Made by a program: the position numbers and the translations under genes. Below the pieces are notes generated by a model. It made no database searches and had not been told where the DNA came from. It saw nothing but the letters and a program-made list of their open reading frames with translations. A DNA stretch of 64,000 nt. Origin: Flavobacteriaceae bacterium. GTDB lineage: Bacteria; Bacteroidota; Bacteroidia; Flavobacteriales; Flavobacteriaceae. Of the stretch, positions 41,418 through 50,861 are shown in pieces (within the stretch, counting starts at the first letter, position 1; the number at the start of each line of letters is the position of its first letter). The DNA is taken from positions 62,001 to 126,000 of the forward strand of contig JADGEL010000002.1 in NCBI GenBank assembly GCA_016744415.1, given 5' to 3'.

Positions 41418-42602
41418 TCAAACCTTTTCGCAAATTAAAACAATGTGTTTATTATTTATACCTGTTGTAAAAAACAAGTATTGATTTCCTCCATCTTTAA
41501 TTCCTGTTTTTTTTCTAATCTGTTCAACTGATTGCGGAAAGTTACGTGTAGTGATGTTTGCTTTTTTACTAGGAATTAGTTTTTTGAGTTGTTTTTTGTC
41601 GAATGAAATATTGTGTTTTAATTCAAATTTCCGTCCAGGGAAATCAATTAAAAGATTAGAAGTATATAAATGTGAGTGTTGATGCAGTTTTTCTATATCT
41701 AATTGATTTGCAATTTCTGTAAACCCTCCTGATTTTAAAATAGCAGCATTGGGTTCGTAAATGTATTTTTTTGGCAATCCATAATTTGGTGTTTTAGATT
41801 TATCAAAAACAAATTCAAAAAGTTGACGCTGCTCTTTTTGTAGGTTAATTGTTTTAATTTTGATGGACTCCAAAAACCCTTTTTTAAGTATAAACAACAG
41901 TTCCTTCACTTCATTATTTACTGCAACTACATGAATGTTTTTTACAAATTTCAATTCACCAATAGCACTAGAGATATCAAGTATTGGAGAAACTTTGATT
42001 AAAATATTATTAGAATGATTAAAAAGAGAATTTAAATTTTTTGGCACATTCGGTAAGCAATCATCCAATAAAAATACTTTTTCTTTCATATCATTTCTTC
42101 GAGATGGATCTATATAAATCCAATCAAACTTTGAACTATTTCTTTGTAAATAGTCTAATCCATTAGTAGCAACAGTTGCTATATTTGTTTTCTTTAACTG
42201 TTGATAATTATGAGTAACAACCTCAGATAATTCTTGATTAATTTCGCAATGTGTTACCTTTTTAAATTGTTTTGAGAAGTAATAACAATCTATTCCAAAG
42301 CCACCCGTTAAGTCTATAATAGAATCTCCAGAAATCAATTCAGTTTTATATTTAGCAGTAACTTCTGATGATGTTTGCTCAATATTTAATTTGTTAGGGT
42401 AATAAATATTCTCTGTGACAAACCAAGTTGGCAATTTCTTTTGACATCTTTTTTTAGCTTCAATTTGCTCAGCTATTTCTTTGGTTGATGCATTTGAAAA
42501 AGAAGTACCCTTAAGTAGAACTTTAGCAATATCCTCATTGATATTATCATTGACAAATTGTTGGATATTGGTATGTAAGAGATTTATATTCACAAAAAGC
42601 AA
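41418..42602 (-). CDS. Class I SAM methyltransferase with THUMP-like C-terminal domain
   Basis: DSIIDLTGGFGIDCYYFSKQFKKVTHCEIN; WIYIDPSRRND. Confidence 0.85.
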   Translation of the reverse strand: MLFVNINLLHTNIQQFVNDNINEDIAKVLLKGTSFSNASTKEIAEQIEAKKRCQKKLPTWFVTENIYYPNKLNIEQTSSEVTAKYKTELISGDSIIDLTGGFGIDCYYFSKQFKKVTHCEINQELSEVVTHNYQQLKKTNIATVATNGLDYLQRNSSKFDWIYIDPSRRNDMKEKVFLLDDCLPNVPKNLNSLFNHSNNILIKVSPILDISSAIGELKFVKNIHVVAVNNEVKELLFILKKGFLESIKIKTINLQKEQRQLFEFVFDKSKTPNYGLPKKYIYEPNAAILKSGGFTEIANQLDIEKLHQHSHLYTSNLLIDFPGRKFELKHNISFDKKQLKKLIPSKKANITTRNFPQSVEQIRKKTGIKDGGNQYLFFTTGINNKHIVLICEKV

Positions 42603-42680
42603 TTGTTCTTTAAAACAGAAATCTAGACTTTACTTAATTTTGAATTTCACCTTTTTCAGGAATAACAATTAGGGCGTTCT

Positions 42681-43769
42681 TTATAGATTCTTAGTCAATG
42701 ATTGTACAATTTTATTATCGGCTAAAAATTCTTTTAAAATCACTTTTAGTGCAGTGTAACTTGGCACAGCTATCACCATCCCAATTACGCCAAACAGTAA
42801 TCCGCCAATAATAATAATTAAGAATATTTCTAGAGGATGCGATTTTACACTTTTAGAAAATATGTATGGCTGGCTAATAAAATTATCTATCAACTGCGCA
42901 ATTACATAGCCAATTAATACGTATAAAGTAGTTGGTAAAATTACAGTTTTAAAGTCGTGTCCAATATTGGTTGTCATTGTTAAAAACAAAATTAATATCC
43001 CGCCAATTAATGGCCCTATATATGGTATTAAATTTAACAAGGCACATAAAAAAGCAATAACGATGGCATTATCTACTCCAAATATTGCTAGTGTTACCGA
43101 ATATAAAATAAATAAAATGGTAATTTGAAATACCAAACCAATAAAATATCTAGATAATAAATCTTTAATAGTATTCATTGATTTTTCAATTCTTTTTTCA
43201 TTTTTATTCGGAATCAAAACTAAAATACCCTTATGCATTAATCCACTATCTTTCATTAAAAAGAAAGTAATAAATAATACTGAAAATAAACCAATGCTCA
43301 AACTACCAACAGTTCCTAAAATAGAATTTAACAATACTGGAATCTCACTAAATCCAGACATAACATCTATATCTTTAAATTGCTCTACTAGATCAAAGTT
43401 TTTATTTAAAAAATGATTGCTAACTTGCTCAGCAATATGTGCATAATTTTTTTTAAGCGCATCAAAATTTAATAGAGATAAATTTTTTCCTTGCTGGGTT
43501 ATTAATGGGATAAACATTCTAATAAGACCATAAATAAGGCTAATAAAAATGAATAAGGTTAATACAACTGCCAGCGTATTTGGAAATTTAAGCTTACTAT
43601 TTAAAAACTTAATAATAGGACGCGCTATCAATGAGAGCACACCAGCAATTATTATGTAAACTAATACAGCTTGAATTTTCCAAAGAAAAAAGAGAAGAAT
43701 AGCGATCCCAACCAAAGTGCCAATTGCTTTTAAAATTCCAGCGGAGATATCATTTGATTTTGTATGCAT
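42681..43769 (-). CDS. AI-2E family transporter
   Basis: Multi-pass; ALLNLIPYIGPLIGGIL and IAQLIDNFISQPYIFSKSVKSHPLEIFLIIIIGGLLFGVIGMVIAVP. Confidence 0.92.
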   Translation of the reverse strand: MHTKSNDISAGILKAIGTLVGIAILLFFLWKIQAVLVYIIIAGVLSLIARPIIKFLNSKLKFPNTLAVVLTLFIFISLIYGLIRMFIPLITQQGKNLSLLNFDALKKNYAHIAEQVSNHFLNKNFDLVEQFKDIDVMSGFSEIPVLLNSILGTVGSLSIGLFSVLFITFFLMKDSGLMHKGILVLIPNKNEKRIEKSMNTIKDLLSRYFIGLVFQITILFILYSVTLAIFGVDNAIVIAFLCALLNLIPYIGPLIGGILILFLTMTTNIGHDFKTVILPTTLYVLIGYVIAQLIDNFISQPYIFSKSVKSHPLEIFLIIIIGGLLFGVIGMVIAVPSYTALKVILKEFLADNKIVQSLTKNL

Positions 43770-43815
43770 AGCTTTTTATTTAAAGTGTAAATGTAAATTA
43801 TTTAATTCAAAAATT

Positions 43816-44676
43816 TTATGTTGCAAATATTTTTCTGAATCTATTTGGAATTTCATTTTTGATATCGATAAATTGCTTTGTAATAGGATGTATAAATTGC
43901 AATCTCGATGCATGTAAATAAAGCCCTTTGCCTTTTAAAATTAAATTTTCTAACCCATATTCTACATCTCCCAAAATTGGGTTTCCAATTAAGGATAAAT
44001 GCTTTCGTAATTGATGTCTTCGCCCAGTTTTAGGAAATAACTTTACCAAATTTAAAACCTCAAATCGTTCAGAAAAAACTGTATCAATGACTTCATAATG
44101 CGAATAGGATTTTTTACCATCAATAGGAAAATCAACACTTTCAGAAGCTTTCATTTTACCGATAGCCACTGCAATATATTCTTTCTGAATTTCTTTATTT
44201 TCAAATAATTTATTCATAGCAAGAATCGATGTACTTGTTTTACCAATCAACAACAAACCAGTTGTTGGATAATCTAAACGATGAACTGGTTGCGGAATTA
44301 CAGCATCGCTCTGCGAACTTGGAATAAGGTTTTGTGGCAATCCATTAGCAATGGTTTTGAATTTATTTCCACTAACTAAAATACCCGCAGGTTTATTGAT
44401 AATTGCTAAATAATCATCTTCATAAATAACTCCCAAAGACAGTTTAAGTTTCTTCAGACTTTTACTATCTTTAAGTTGATATAGCGTGATTTCTTCACCA
44501 CCTTTAATAAAGTTTGCTGTACTGCAAATTTTACCATCAATTTTTAGCAATCCTTTTTTAATAGCTTTTTTTAAGGAAGATTTCGTTTTACACAATTCAA
44601 AAACTCCAACAGCATATTCTTGAATTCTAATTTGATTTTCTTGCTTTGGAACGATATGAGTTTCGGCAAGTACCAA
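43816..44676 (-). CDS. RluA-family pseudouridine synthase
   Basis: QPVHRLDYPTTGLLLIGKT (HRLD catalytic motif), FPKTGRRHQLRKHLSLIGNPILGD. Confidence 0.93.
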   Translation of the reverse strand: MVLAETHIVPKQENQIRIQEYAVGVFELCKTKSSLKKAIKKGLLKIDGKICSTANFIKGGEEITLYQLKDSKSLKKLKLSLGVIYEDDYLAIINKPAGILVSGNKFKTIANGLPQNLIPSSQSDAVIPQPVHRLDYPTTGLLLIGKTSTSILAMNKLFENKEIQKEYIAVAIGKMKASESVDFPIDGKKSYSHYEVIDTVFSERFEVLNLVKLFPKTGRRHQLRKHLSLIGNPILGDVEYGLENLILKGKGLYLHASRLQFIHPITKQFIDIKNEIPNRFRKIFAT

Positions 44677-46362
44677 TTAATAACCAACTGCAGTTTCATC
44701 ACCTCTAGGATCAGCACCTCCTTCTAATTGTCCGCTGTCTAAAACCAATATTGCATTGACTTTACCAATCACAACCGAATTAGAAATATCAATCTCATAA
44801 CCCAAGTCTTTCAATTTTTGTATAGTAACTTCATCAAATCCATTTGGCTCCATTTTAATAACATCTGGCAACCATTGGTGGTGAAATCTTGGAACAGCAA
44901 CGGCTTCTTGCATGCCCATTTCAAACTCGGTTACATTCAATATAGTTTGCAAAACCGAGGTAATAATAGTTGATCCTCCTGGTGATCCAATTACCATTTT
45001 TAAATCACCTTTTTTGGTAACAATAGTTGGTGTCATAGAACTCAACATGCGTTTTTCGGGTCTAATAGAATTTGCTTCAGCACCAACCAAACCAAACATA
45101 TTCGGAGTTCCTGGTTTTGCACTAAAATCATCCATTTCATTATTTAAGAAAAAACCTAATTCGTCAATAAATACTTTTGATCCGAAACCTCCATTTAATG
45201 TAGTGGTAACCGAAACGGCATTTCCATATGTATCTACAATCGAGTAATGTGTAGTCTCGTCACTTTCATATCCGTTCAGGTTTCCATGATTGAGATCTGA
45301 AGATTTTGTTGCTTTGTTCCAATCAAAACTAGCCATTCTTTGGGCGATGTAATTATTATCCGTTAAACTATCAATAGGTACATTTACAAAATCAATATCT
45401 CCTAAAAAATGGGCTCTATCAGCATAAGATCTTCTTTCAGCTTCGGTTAATAATTGAATGTACTTTGTAGAATTATGTTCTAATTCTTGTGCATTATATG
45501 GCTCAATCGATTTTAAAATTTGCGCTAAACATATACCACCGCTAGAAGGTAATGTCATCGAAATAATTTCTAAATCTTTGTATTGAAAAGTAATTGGTTT
45601 TCGCCATTTGGCTTCATATTTTTCTAAATCTAACAACGTTAAATTACCTCCACGTTTATTTAATTCATTAACAAGAATATTTGCAGTTTCACCATTATAA
45701 AAATCATCTTTACCAAAATCACGTAATCGCTCTAGCGTTTTTGCCAATTGTGGGAATTTAATGGTATCTCCCACTTCATATTCTAAACTCAAAACAATAT
45801 CTTTTCCATTAACTTCTTTAAATACTTCTTGATAATGCTCTAGTCTGTTAGCTTGCTTTTCAGTAACTACAATGCCTCTTTTTGCTAAATCAATTGATGG
45901 CTGTATAAGCTCACTCATAGGCAATGACCCAAACTTTTTATGGGTTGCAAACATACCTGCAACGGTTCCTGGAACACCAATTGCCAAGGCGCCTTTTTGG
46001 CTTAAATCCGAATCGGCATTACCAAGAGAATCTAAATACATATTTCTACTTGCCGCCAATGGTGCTTTTTCTCTAAAATCTAATGCCCCAGAATCTCCTT
46101 TATCAGTTCTATACACCATAAAACCTCCTCCTCCAAGGTTTCCTGCAAATTGGTAAGAAACTGCTAATGCTAACTCAGTTGCTACCATTGCATCAAATGC
46201 ATTACCTCCCTTTTTTAAAATATTAATCCCAATAGTTGATGCTTCTTCTCGAGCACTTACCACAATGGCATTATCGGCAATTAACCCTTGAATTTTAGAT
46301 TCTTCTTTTACACATTGAATAAATAATACGGATGCTAATACAATTAAAAAAAGTTGTCTCAT
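44677..46362 (-). CDS. ggt: Gamma-glutamyltransferase
   Basis: NLGGGGFMVYRT; DETTHYSIVDTYGNAVSVTTTLN (catalytic Thr); MVIGSPGGSTIITSV. Confidence 0.94.
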   Translation of the reverse strand: MRQLFLIVLASVLFIQCVKEESKIQGLIADNAIVVSAREEASTIGINILKKGGNAFDAMVATELALAVSYQFAGNLGGGGFMVYRTDKGDSGALDFREKAPLAASRNMYLDSLGNADSDLSQKGALAIGVPGTVAGMFATHKKFGSLPMSELIQPSIDLAKRGIVVTEKQANRLEHYQEVFKEVNGKDIVLSLEYEVGDTIKFPQLAKTLERLRDFGKDDFYNGETANILVNELNKRGGNLTLLDLEKYEAKWRKPITFQYKDLEIISMTLPSSGGICLAQILKSIEPYNAQELEHNSTKYIQLLTEAERRSYADRAHFLGDIDFVNVPIDSLTDNNYIAQRMASFDWNKATKSSDLNHGNLNGYESDETTHYSIVDTYGNAVSVTTTLNGGFGSKVFIDELGFFLNNEMDDFSAKPGTPNMFGLVGAEANSIRPEKRMLSSMTPTIVTKKGDLKMVIGSPGGSTIITSVLQTILNVTEFEMGMQEAVAVPRFHHQWLPDVIKMEPNGFDEVTIQKLKDLGYEIDISNSVVIGKVNAILVLDSGQLEGGADPRGDETAVGY

Positions 46363-46943
46363 AAAGTAGCTGTTTTATTTTTTGCAAATATAATTAAGTC
46401 TTTGAAAAAAAGTGTAAAGTCATTTTCAAAATCTTGGTAATGCTCATTTAAATCTTCGATAGATAAATGCATTTGTGATTTCATTTTAGTCCTACGATTC
46501 ATTCCTTTTAACACCTGCTGCATTCCCTCTAAAAACTGATAATTATACAACCAATTATATTGCTCTAAGTAAGGAAGCATATCTTTGATTTTTTCTGGCA
46601 GAATTTCATAATGTTCATGCAATAAACTATAAAAATTTTGAGCATATATATCTAATGGAATCTTACAATAGTCTTCCCAGTTTTTTGCTAAGAAATGATC
46701 ATAAAACAAATCGATGATGACACCATTATAATGTCCGTATCGTTCATGCAGTCGCCTTTTGCTTTTTCTAACAATAGGGTGTTGGTCTGTAAAAGTATCA
46801 ATATGGCGATGTAAAATAATTCCTTTTTGAATTTCTGAAGGAAAATGTTTGTATTTGTTTCCCCTAATAGCATCAGCAATAAAATTACCAATCATAATGT
46901 CTTGATTGTTCTTGGATAAGTAGAGGTGGGCCAAAAAATTCAT
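46359..46943 (-). CDS. ACP phosphodiesterase-like protein
   Basis: MNFLAHLYLSKNNQDIMIGNFIADAIRGNKYKHFPSEIQKGIILHRHIDTFTDQHP; start at the internal Met of the track ORF ending at 47000. Confidence 0.85.
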   Translation of the reverse strand: MNFLAHLYLSKNNQDIMIGNFIADAIRGNKYKHFPSEIQKGIILHRHIDTFTDQHPIVRKSKRRLHERYGHYNGVIIDLFYDHFLAKNWEDYCKIPLDIYAQNFYSLLHEHYEILPEKIKDMLPYLEQYNWLYNYQFLEGMQQVLKGMNRRTKMKSQMHLSIEDLNEHYQDFENDFTLFFKDLIIFAKNKTATL

Positions 46944-47000
46944 TCTGTGAAAGTAGTAAAATGAATTTTGAATGAATAAAAAACAGGTAGTTAATAGCAA

Positions 47001-47038
47001 AATAAAAAATCCACAAGTTAAAATAAACTTGTGGATTT
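47001..47038 (-). terminator. Intrinsic terminator downstream of the LRR gene
   Basis: Perfect 11-bp stem aaatccacaag/cttgtggattt; T-rich tract on the minus strand. Confidence 0.75.
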
Positions 47039-47063
47039 CTATTTTGATTAAAACTAGTATTGA

Positions 47064-47981
47064 TTAGTCAGAAACTATAGTGCTATTAACACTCATAGTA
47101 GCTTTAATCTTTGGGGACGATATAAATTTAAAATCAACAAGCGTAGGGATATTTGCAATTGCTTCGTCGATATTTGAGTCAAAGTTATTATTGTTTAACA
47201 TTAATGTTACTAAGTTGTTTAATTGAGCAATTTCTGAAGGTACTTCACCATCAAAAGAATTGTTTGCCAATGAAAGTTCTGTCAATTTGTTTAGGTTTCC
47301 AATCTCAGTAGGAATTTGACCAATCATTTTATTATCAAAAACACTTAACAACTCTAATTGACTTAAGTTAGAAATTTGTAAAGGTAAAACACCCTCAATA
47401 TTGTTACTACTTAAGTGCAATATTCTCAAGTTTTTTAAATCTCCTATACTATTAGGCAAAAATCCAGTAATGTTATTGTTGAATAGTGTTAACTCCTCTA
47501 AATTATTTAGGTTTCCAATATTAGCAGGAATTGTACCATCTAATTGATTCATAAAAAGCACAATACTTTTAAGTGATTCTATTTCACAAATTGTAGTTGG
47601 AATTTCACCATTTATTTGATTAAACGATAAATTCAAATTTTCTAAAGTCGTAAAATCACCAATATTTTTCGGTATTGAACCCTCAATTGAGTTCATATGT
47701 AGATTTAAAACTCTTAAGTTAGGTAAGTTTACTATTTCAGAAGTAATCACTCCTGATAAGTTATTAAAACTTAAATTGATTTCTACAACATGATTGTTTT
47801 CAACTGTAATTCCGAACCAGTTATTTACTGGCTCACTCAAATCCCAAGTTTGGTTCCAATTAGATCCATTAGTTGCTTCATAAAAAGAAATTAAGATATC
47901 CTTTTCACATTTATTAACATTAGCAAAACTTACAGAAGTAAATATTAGGAATACTGGGATTAGTAGCTTTAAAGTTCTCAT
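47064..47981 (-). CDS. Secreted leucine-rich-repeat protein (plant-type LRR)
   Basis: Signal peptide; about eight 24-aa repeats of type LxxLxLxxNxxxGxIPxxIGxLxN. Confidence 0.88.
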   Translation of the reverse strand: MRTLKLLIPVFLIFTSVSFANVNKCEKDILISFYEATNGSNWNQTWDLSEPVNNWFGITVENNHVVEINLSFNNLSGVITSEIVNLPNLRVLNLHMNSIEGSIPKNIGDFTTLENLNLSFNQINGEIPTTICEIESLKSIVLFMNQLDGTIPANIGNLNNLEELTLFNNNITGFLPNSIGDLKNLRILHLSSNNIEGVLPLQISNLSQLELLSVFDNKMIGQIPTEIGNLNKLTELSLANNSFDGEVPSEIAQLNNLVTLMLNNNNFDSNIDEAIANIPTLVDFKFISSPKIKATMSVNSTIVSD

Positions 47982-48206
47982 CGTTGTGGGGATTTAATTA
48001 AAATGTAAACTTATTACACATCAAATGTAGAACAAATATATTACAATTCAAATTTATTTTTAATAAAACACACCATTCATTAAAAAAAACTTACAATTTA
48101 TTATACTTTATAGCATGTTGGTAGAGTTAAAAATAAATTCGAAAAATCACTAATTTTAGTATCTTTGTTTAAAAAATGAGATATAATCATTTATTAATAT
48201 TTAATT

Positions 48207-48923
48207 ATGAAGCTAGACATATTAGCAATTGGGGCACACCCAGATGATGTCGAACTAAGTTGTTCTGCAACTATTTCAAAAGAAATATCATTAGGAAAAA
48301 AAGTTGGTATTCTAGATTTAACTAGAGGAGAACTAGGGACTCGAGGGTCAGCCGAAATTAGAACAAAAGAAGCGACTGAAGCTGCAAAAATTATAGGAGT
48401 ATCAATAAGAGAGAACCTTGATTTTGCTGATGGTTTTTTTACAAATGACAAAAATCACCAATTAGAAATAATAAAAATTATACGAAAATATCGGCCTGAA
48501 ATAGTTTTGTGCAATGCTATTGATGATAGACATATTGATCATCCAAAAGGGAGTAAGTTAACTTCTGATGCTTGTTTCTTATCTGGATTAAGGAGAGTAG
48601 AAACTGATTTGAATGGCATTACTCAAGAAGCATGGAGACCTAAAAAAGTGTATCATTACATTCAATGGAAAAATATTGAGCCAGACTTTGTGGTTGATGT
48701 AACTGGTTTTATGGATATTAAAATAGCATCAGTCAAAGCTTATAAATCTCAGTTTCATGATCCAAATAGCAAAGAGCCAATATCTCCCATTACAAGTAAA
48801 AACTTTATTGATAGTGTGTTGTATCGAGCAAAAGATTTAGGGAGGTTAATTGGCACTGAATATGCCGAAGGCTATACTGTTGAACGTCCCATAGCTATTA
48901 AAAATTTAGACAATTTAATTTAA
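48207..48923 (+). CDS. bshB1: Bacillithiol biosynthesis deacetylase BshB1-like (PIG-L family)
   Basis: LDILAIGAHPDDVELSCSATI; DLTRGELGTRGSAEIRTKEATEAAKIIG; DRHIDHPKGS. Confidence 0.9.
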   Translation: MKLDILAIGAHPDDVELSCSATISKEISLGKKVGILDLTRGELGTRGSAEIRTKEATEAAKIIGVSIRENLDFADGFFTNDKNHQLEIIKIIRKYRPEIVLCNAIDDRHIDHPKGSKLTSDACFLSGLRRVETDLNGITQEAWRPKKVYHYIQWKNIEPDFVVDVTGFMDIKIASVKAYKSQFHDPNSKEPISPITSKNFIDSVLYRAKDLGRLIGTEYAEGYTVERPIAIKNLDNLI

Positions 48924-48944
48924 AATAATTCATTAAAAAATACT

Positions 48945-48973
48945 TGCAAAATGTGATAAATAACTTACATTTG
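48945..48973 (+). promoter_or_regulatory. Bacteroidota-type promoter for tRNA-His
   Basis: TTG (48945-48947), 18-nt spacer, TACATTTG (48966-48973), matching TTG/TAnnTTTG. Confidence 0.7.
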
Positions 48974-48990
48974 CACCCGCAAGTTATACG

Positions 48991-49064
48991 GTGGTTGTAG
49001 CTCAGTTGGTTAGAGCATCGGTTTGTGGTACCGAGGGTCGTGGGTTCGAGCCCCATCTTCCACC
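48991..49064 (+). tRNA. tRNA-His (anticodon GTG)
   Basis: GTGGTTG-TA-GCTCAGTTGGTTAGAGC-ATCGGTTTGTGGTACCGA-GGGTC-GTGGGTTCGAGCCCCAT-CTTCCAC-C; GTG anticodon in TTGTGGT loop, T-loop TTCGAGC, C73 and upstream G-1. Confidence 0.93.
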
Positions 49065-49065
49065 C

Positions 49066-49103
49066 AAGAGAGTTGATTCATAAGAATCAACTCTCTTTTT
49101 TTT
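49066..49103 (+). terminator. Strong intrinsic terminator after tRNA-His
   Basis: 14-bp perfect stem aagagagttgattc-ATAA-gaatcaactctctt followed by T-tract. Confidence 0.85.
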
Positions 49104-49173
49104 GCGTAATTAACTTATAGATTCTCTAAAAAGTCTGTAACCCATCTTGTTTAAAAAAACACCTGTTTTGTTT

Positions 49174-49214
49174 ATAAAAAAAAGCCCTTACAACCAAATG
49201 ATTATAAGGACTCT
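49174..49214 (-). terminator. Probable intrinsic terminator of the minus-strand defence cassette
   Basis: Minus strand: ccttataatcatttggttgtaagg-gctttttttt; stem with one mismatch followed by a T-run. Confidence 0.5.
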
Positions 49215-49457
49215 TGCGGAGAAAGAGGCACATCACCCGCCGCTCATAATCCTATATACAGAAAGGGATACGTGAATTTACTAACTCCTTGGTGACACAT
49301 AGGTAACGCTCTTAAAATTCATTTTATCGACTGCAATTTTAACAAAATTTTAACATTTATGCAGTTCAATATCCACAATAAATCTATCCTAAGCTGTCCA
49401 ACTTTTGAGTGCAGTACAAATCTAAATACTAACATATTTTTCTCTCATTTTTAAAAA

Positions 49458-50861
49458 TTACACTTTTAAATAATATCCTTCTTCTACAGGGTAACCAGTA
49501 CTCATTTCATTTATTTTCGAAAAATTAAGAACATAATTATCATACCCAACATGTTTAAGAATTACCATATTCAGGAGTGTATATAATCTTACAGAAGCAT
49601 AATACAAATCTTTATCCTTATCATTAATTGAGCGGTCATCACCCAATTCTCTGTAGTCTGGAACACGACCATGAAGAAAGTCATTTCGAGAGGCTATCAC
49701 TTTTAAATCTTCTTCAGATAGGTAAATATTTAATATTTTAAAAGGTAGTTTTAGCCTTTCTTTATTAGTCACTTGATTAATTCTTCCTCTCAATGTTTCT
49801 ATATCCTTAAAACATTCTTTTCCTGAGTACTTGTCTAAAACTTTGTTCAAATCTTTTCTAAAGTTTTTATTTTCAGTTTTGGAAGTTATTGGTGATAATT
49901 TCTCTTTTCTATCTCCAATAACAATATCTGAAAGTGTCTCAAGAGCAATGGAATATCCACTAGGTCTAAAAATTAGGCTCGCATCACTAGATTCAATAAT
50001 TAATAGTAGCATAGCAAGAAAATCATCATTTTTAAAAACAGTTTGACATAATTTTGAAAACTCATTGATTGTCAAGCCCCTCAATTCTTTTCTTTTATAT
50101 ATTTTATTAGCCTCACTTTTAACTCTTGTCCAAGAATAAGGATTAGAATTAACAGGGTGCATTAAAGTTTTTATAGTTTCTCTTAATGTAAGAAAAACAA
50201 ACCCTATGAAATGTTTTCTATTTTTGTTATTGTATGCGAAATAATATGCTTTACCTCCTATAAAATTACCTAGTATATATCCTAAAGATACTCTTATTGC
50301 AAACATTTTGTCTGCAAATTCTTCAAATGATTGTTTCTTATTGGATTCAATTATTAAATAGCCTTTACTTTTTGTTTCATCTTTTTCTTGTAAAATATAA
50401 ATTTCTTCATCTTCAAAGTTTATGATTGTTCCATTTGTTGACCATTTCCAATTTTCACTGGCATAAATGAATTTACTAAGTTGAAAATTAAAATTAATTT
50501 TTTTCTTTAATGGAATTACAATTTTATAATACTTTAGTTTGTCTTTTTTTAAAGAAGAACTTATAATGGAGTTAATTATTCCAGTATTGAATGAGTCTAA
50601 ATATATTTGTTGAATTTTTAATGTTTCATCCTCAGTATTAAATGAAACATCTTTGATAATTTTCCCTAATATAGTTTTGTTATTTTTAGATGTTAAAATG
50701 TCTTTAAAACTAATTTTGAATAAGTTTTTGTTAGATTCAAAAGATATATTTTTCAAACCATTTAAATAATTTGAACGACATTTAAGACTTCCATTTTTGG
50801 GTAGTTCAAATTCTTCTATAAACTTGATTGGTTCTTTATTATAAAAATATTTCGCTTTCAT
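49458..50861 (-). CDS. HEPN-like protein (putative ribonuclease effector, ApeA-like architecture)
   Basis: C-terminal helical region with ASRNDFLHGRVPDYRE: RX4H HEPN catalytic motif. 4-bp ATGA overlap with the upstream gene. Confidence 0.55.
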   Translation of the reverse strand: MKAKYFYNKEPIKFIEEFELPKNGSLKCRSNYLNGLKNISFESNKNLFKISFKDILTSKNNKTILGKIIKDVSFNTEDETLKIQQIYLDSFNTGIINSIISSSLKKDKLKYYKIVIPLKKKINFNFQLSKFIYASENWKWSTNGTIINFEDEEIYILQEKDETKSKGYLIIESNKKQSFEEFADKMFAIRVSLGYILGNFIGGKAYYFAYNNKNRKHFIGFVFLTLRETIKTLMHPVNSNPYSWTRVKSEANKIYKRKELRGLTINEFSKLCQTVFKNDDFLAMLLLIIESSDASLIFRPSGYSIALETLSDIVIGDRKEKLSPITSKTENKNFRKDLNKVLDKYSGKECFKDIETLRGRINQVTNKERLKLPFKILNIYLSEEDLKVIASRNDFLHGRVPDYRELGDDRSINDKDKDLYYASVRLYTLLNMVILKHVGYDNYVLNFSKINEMSTGYPVEEGYYLKV

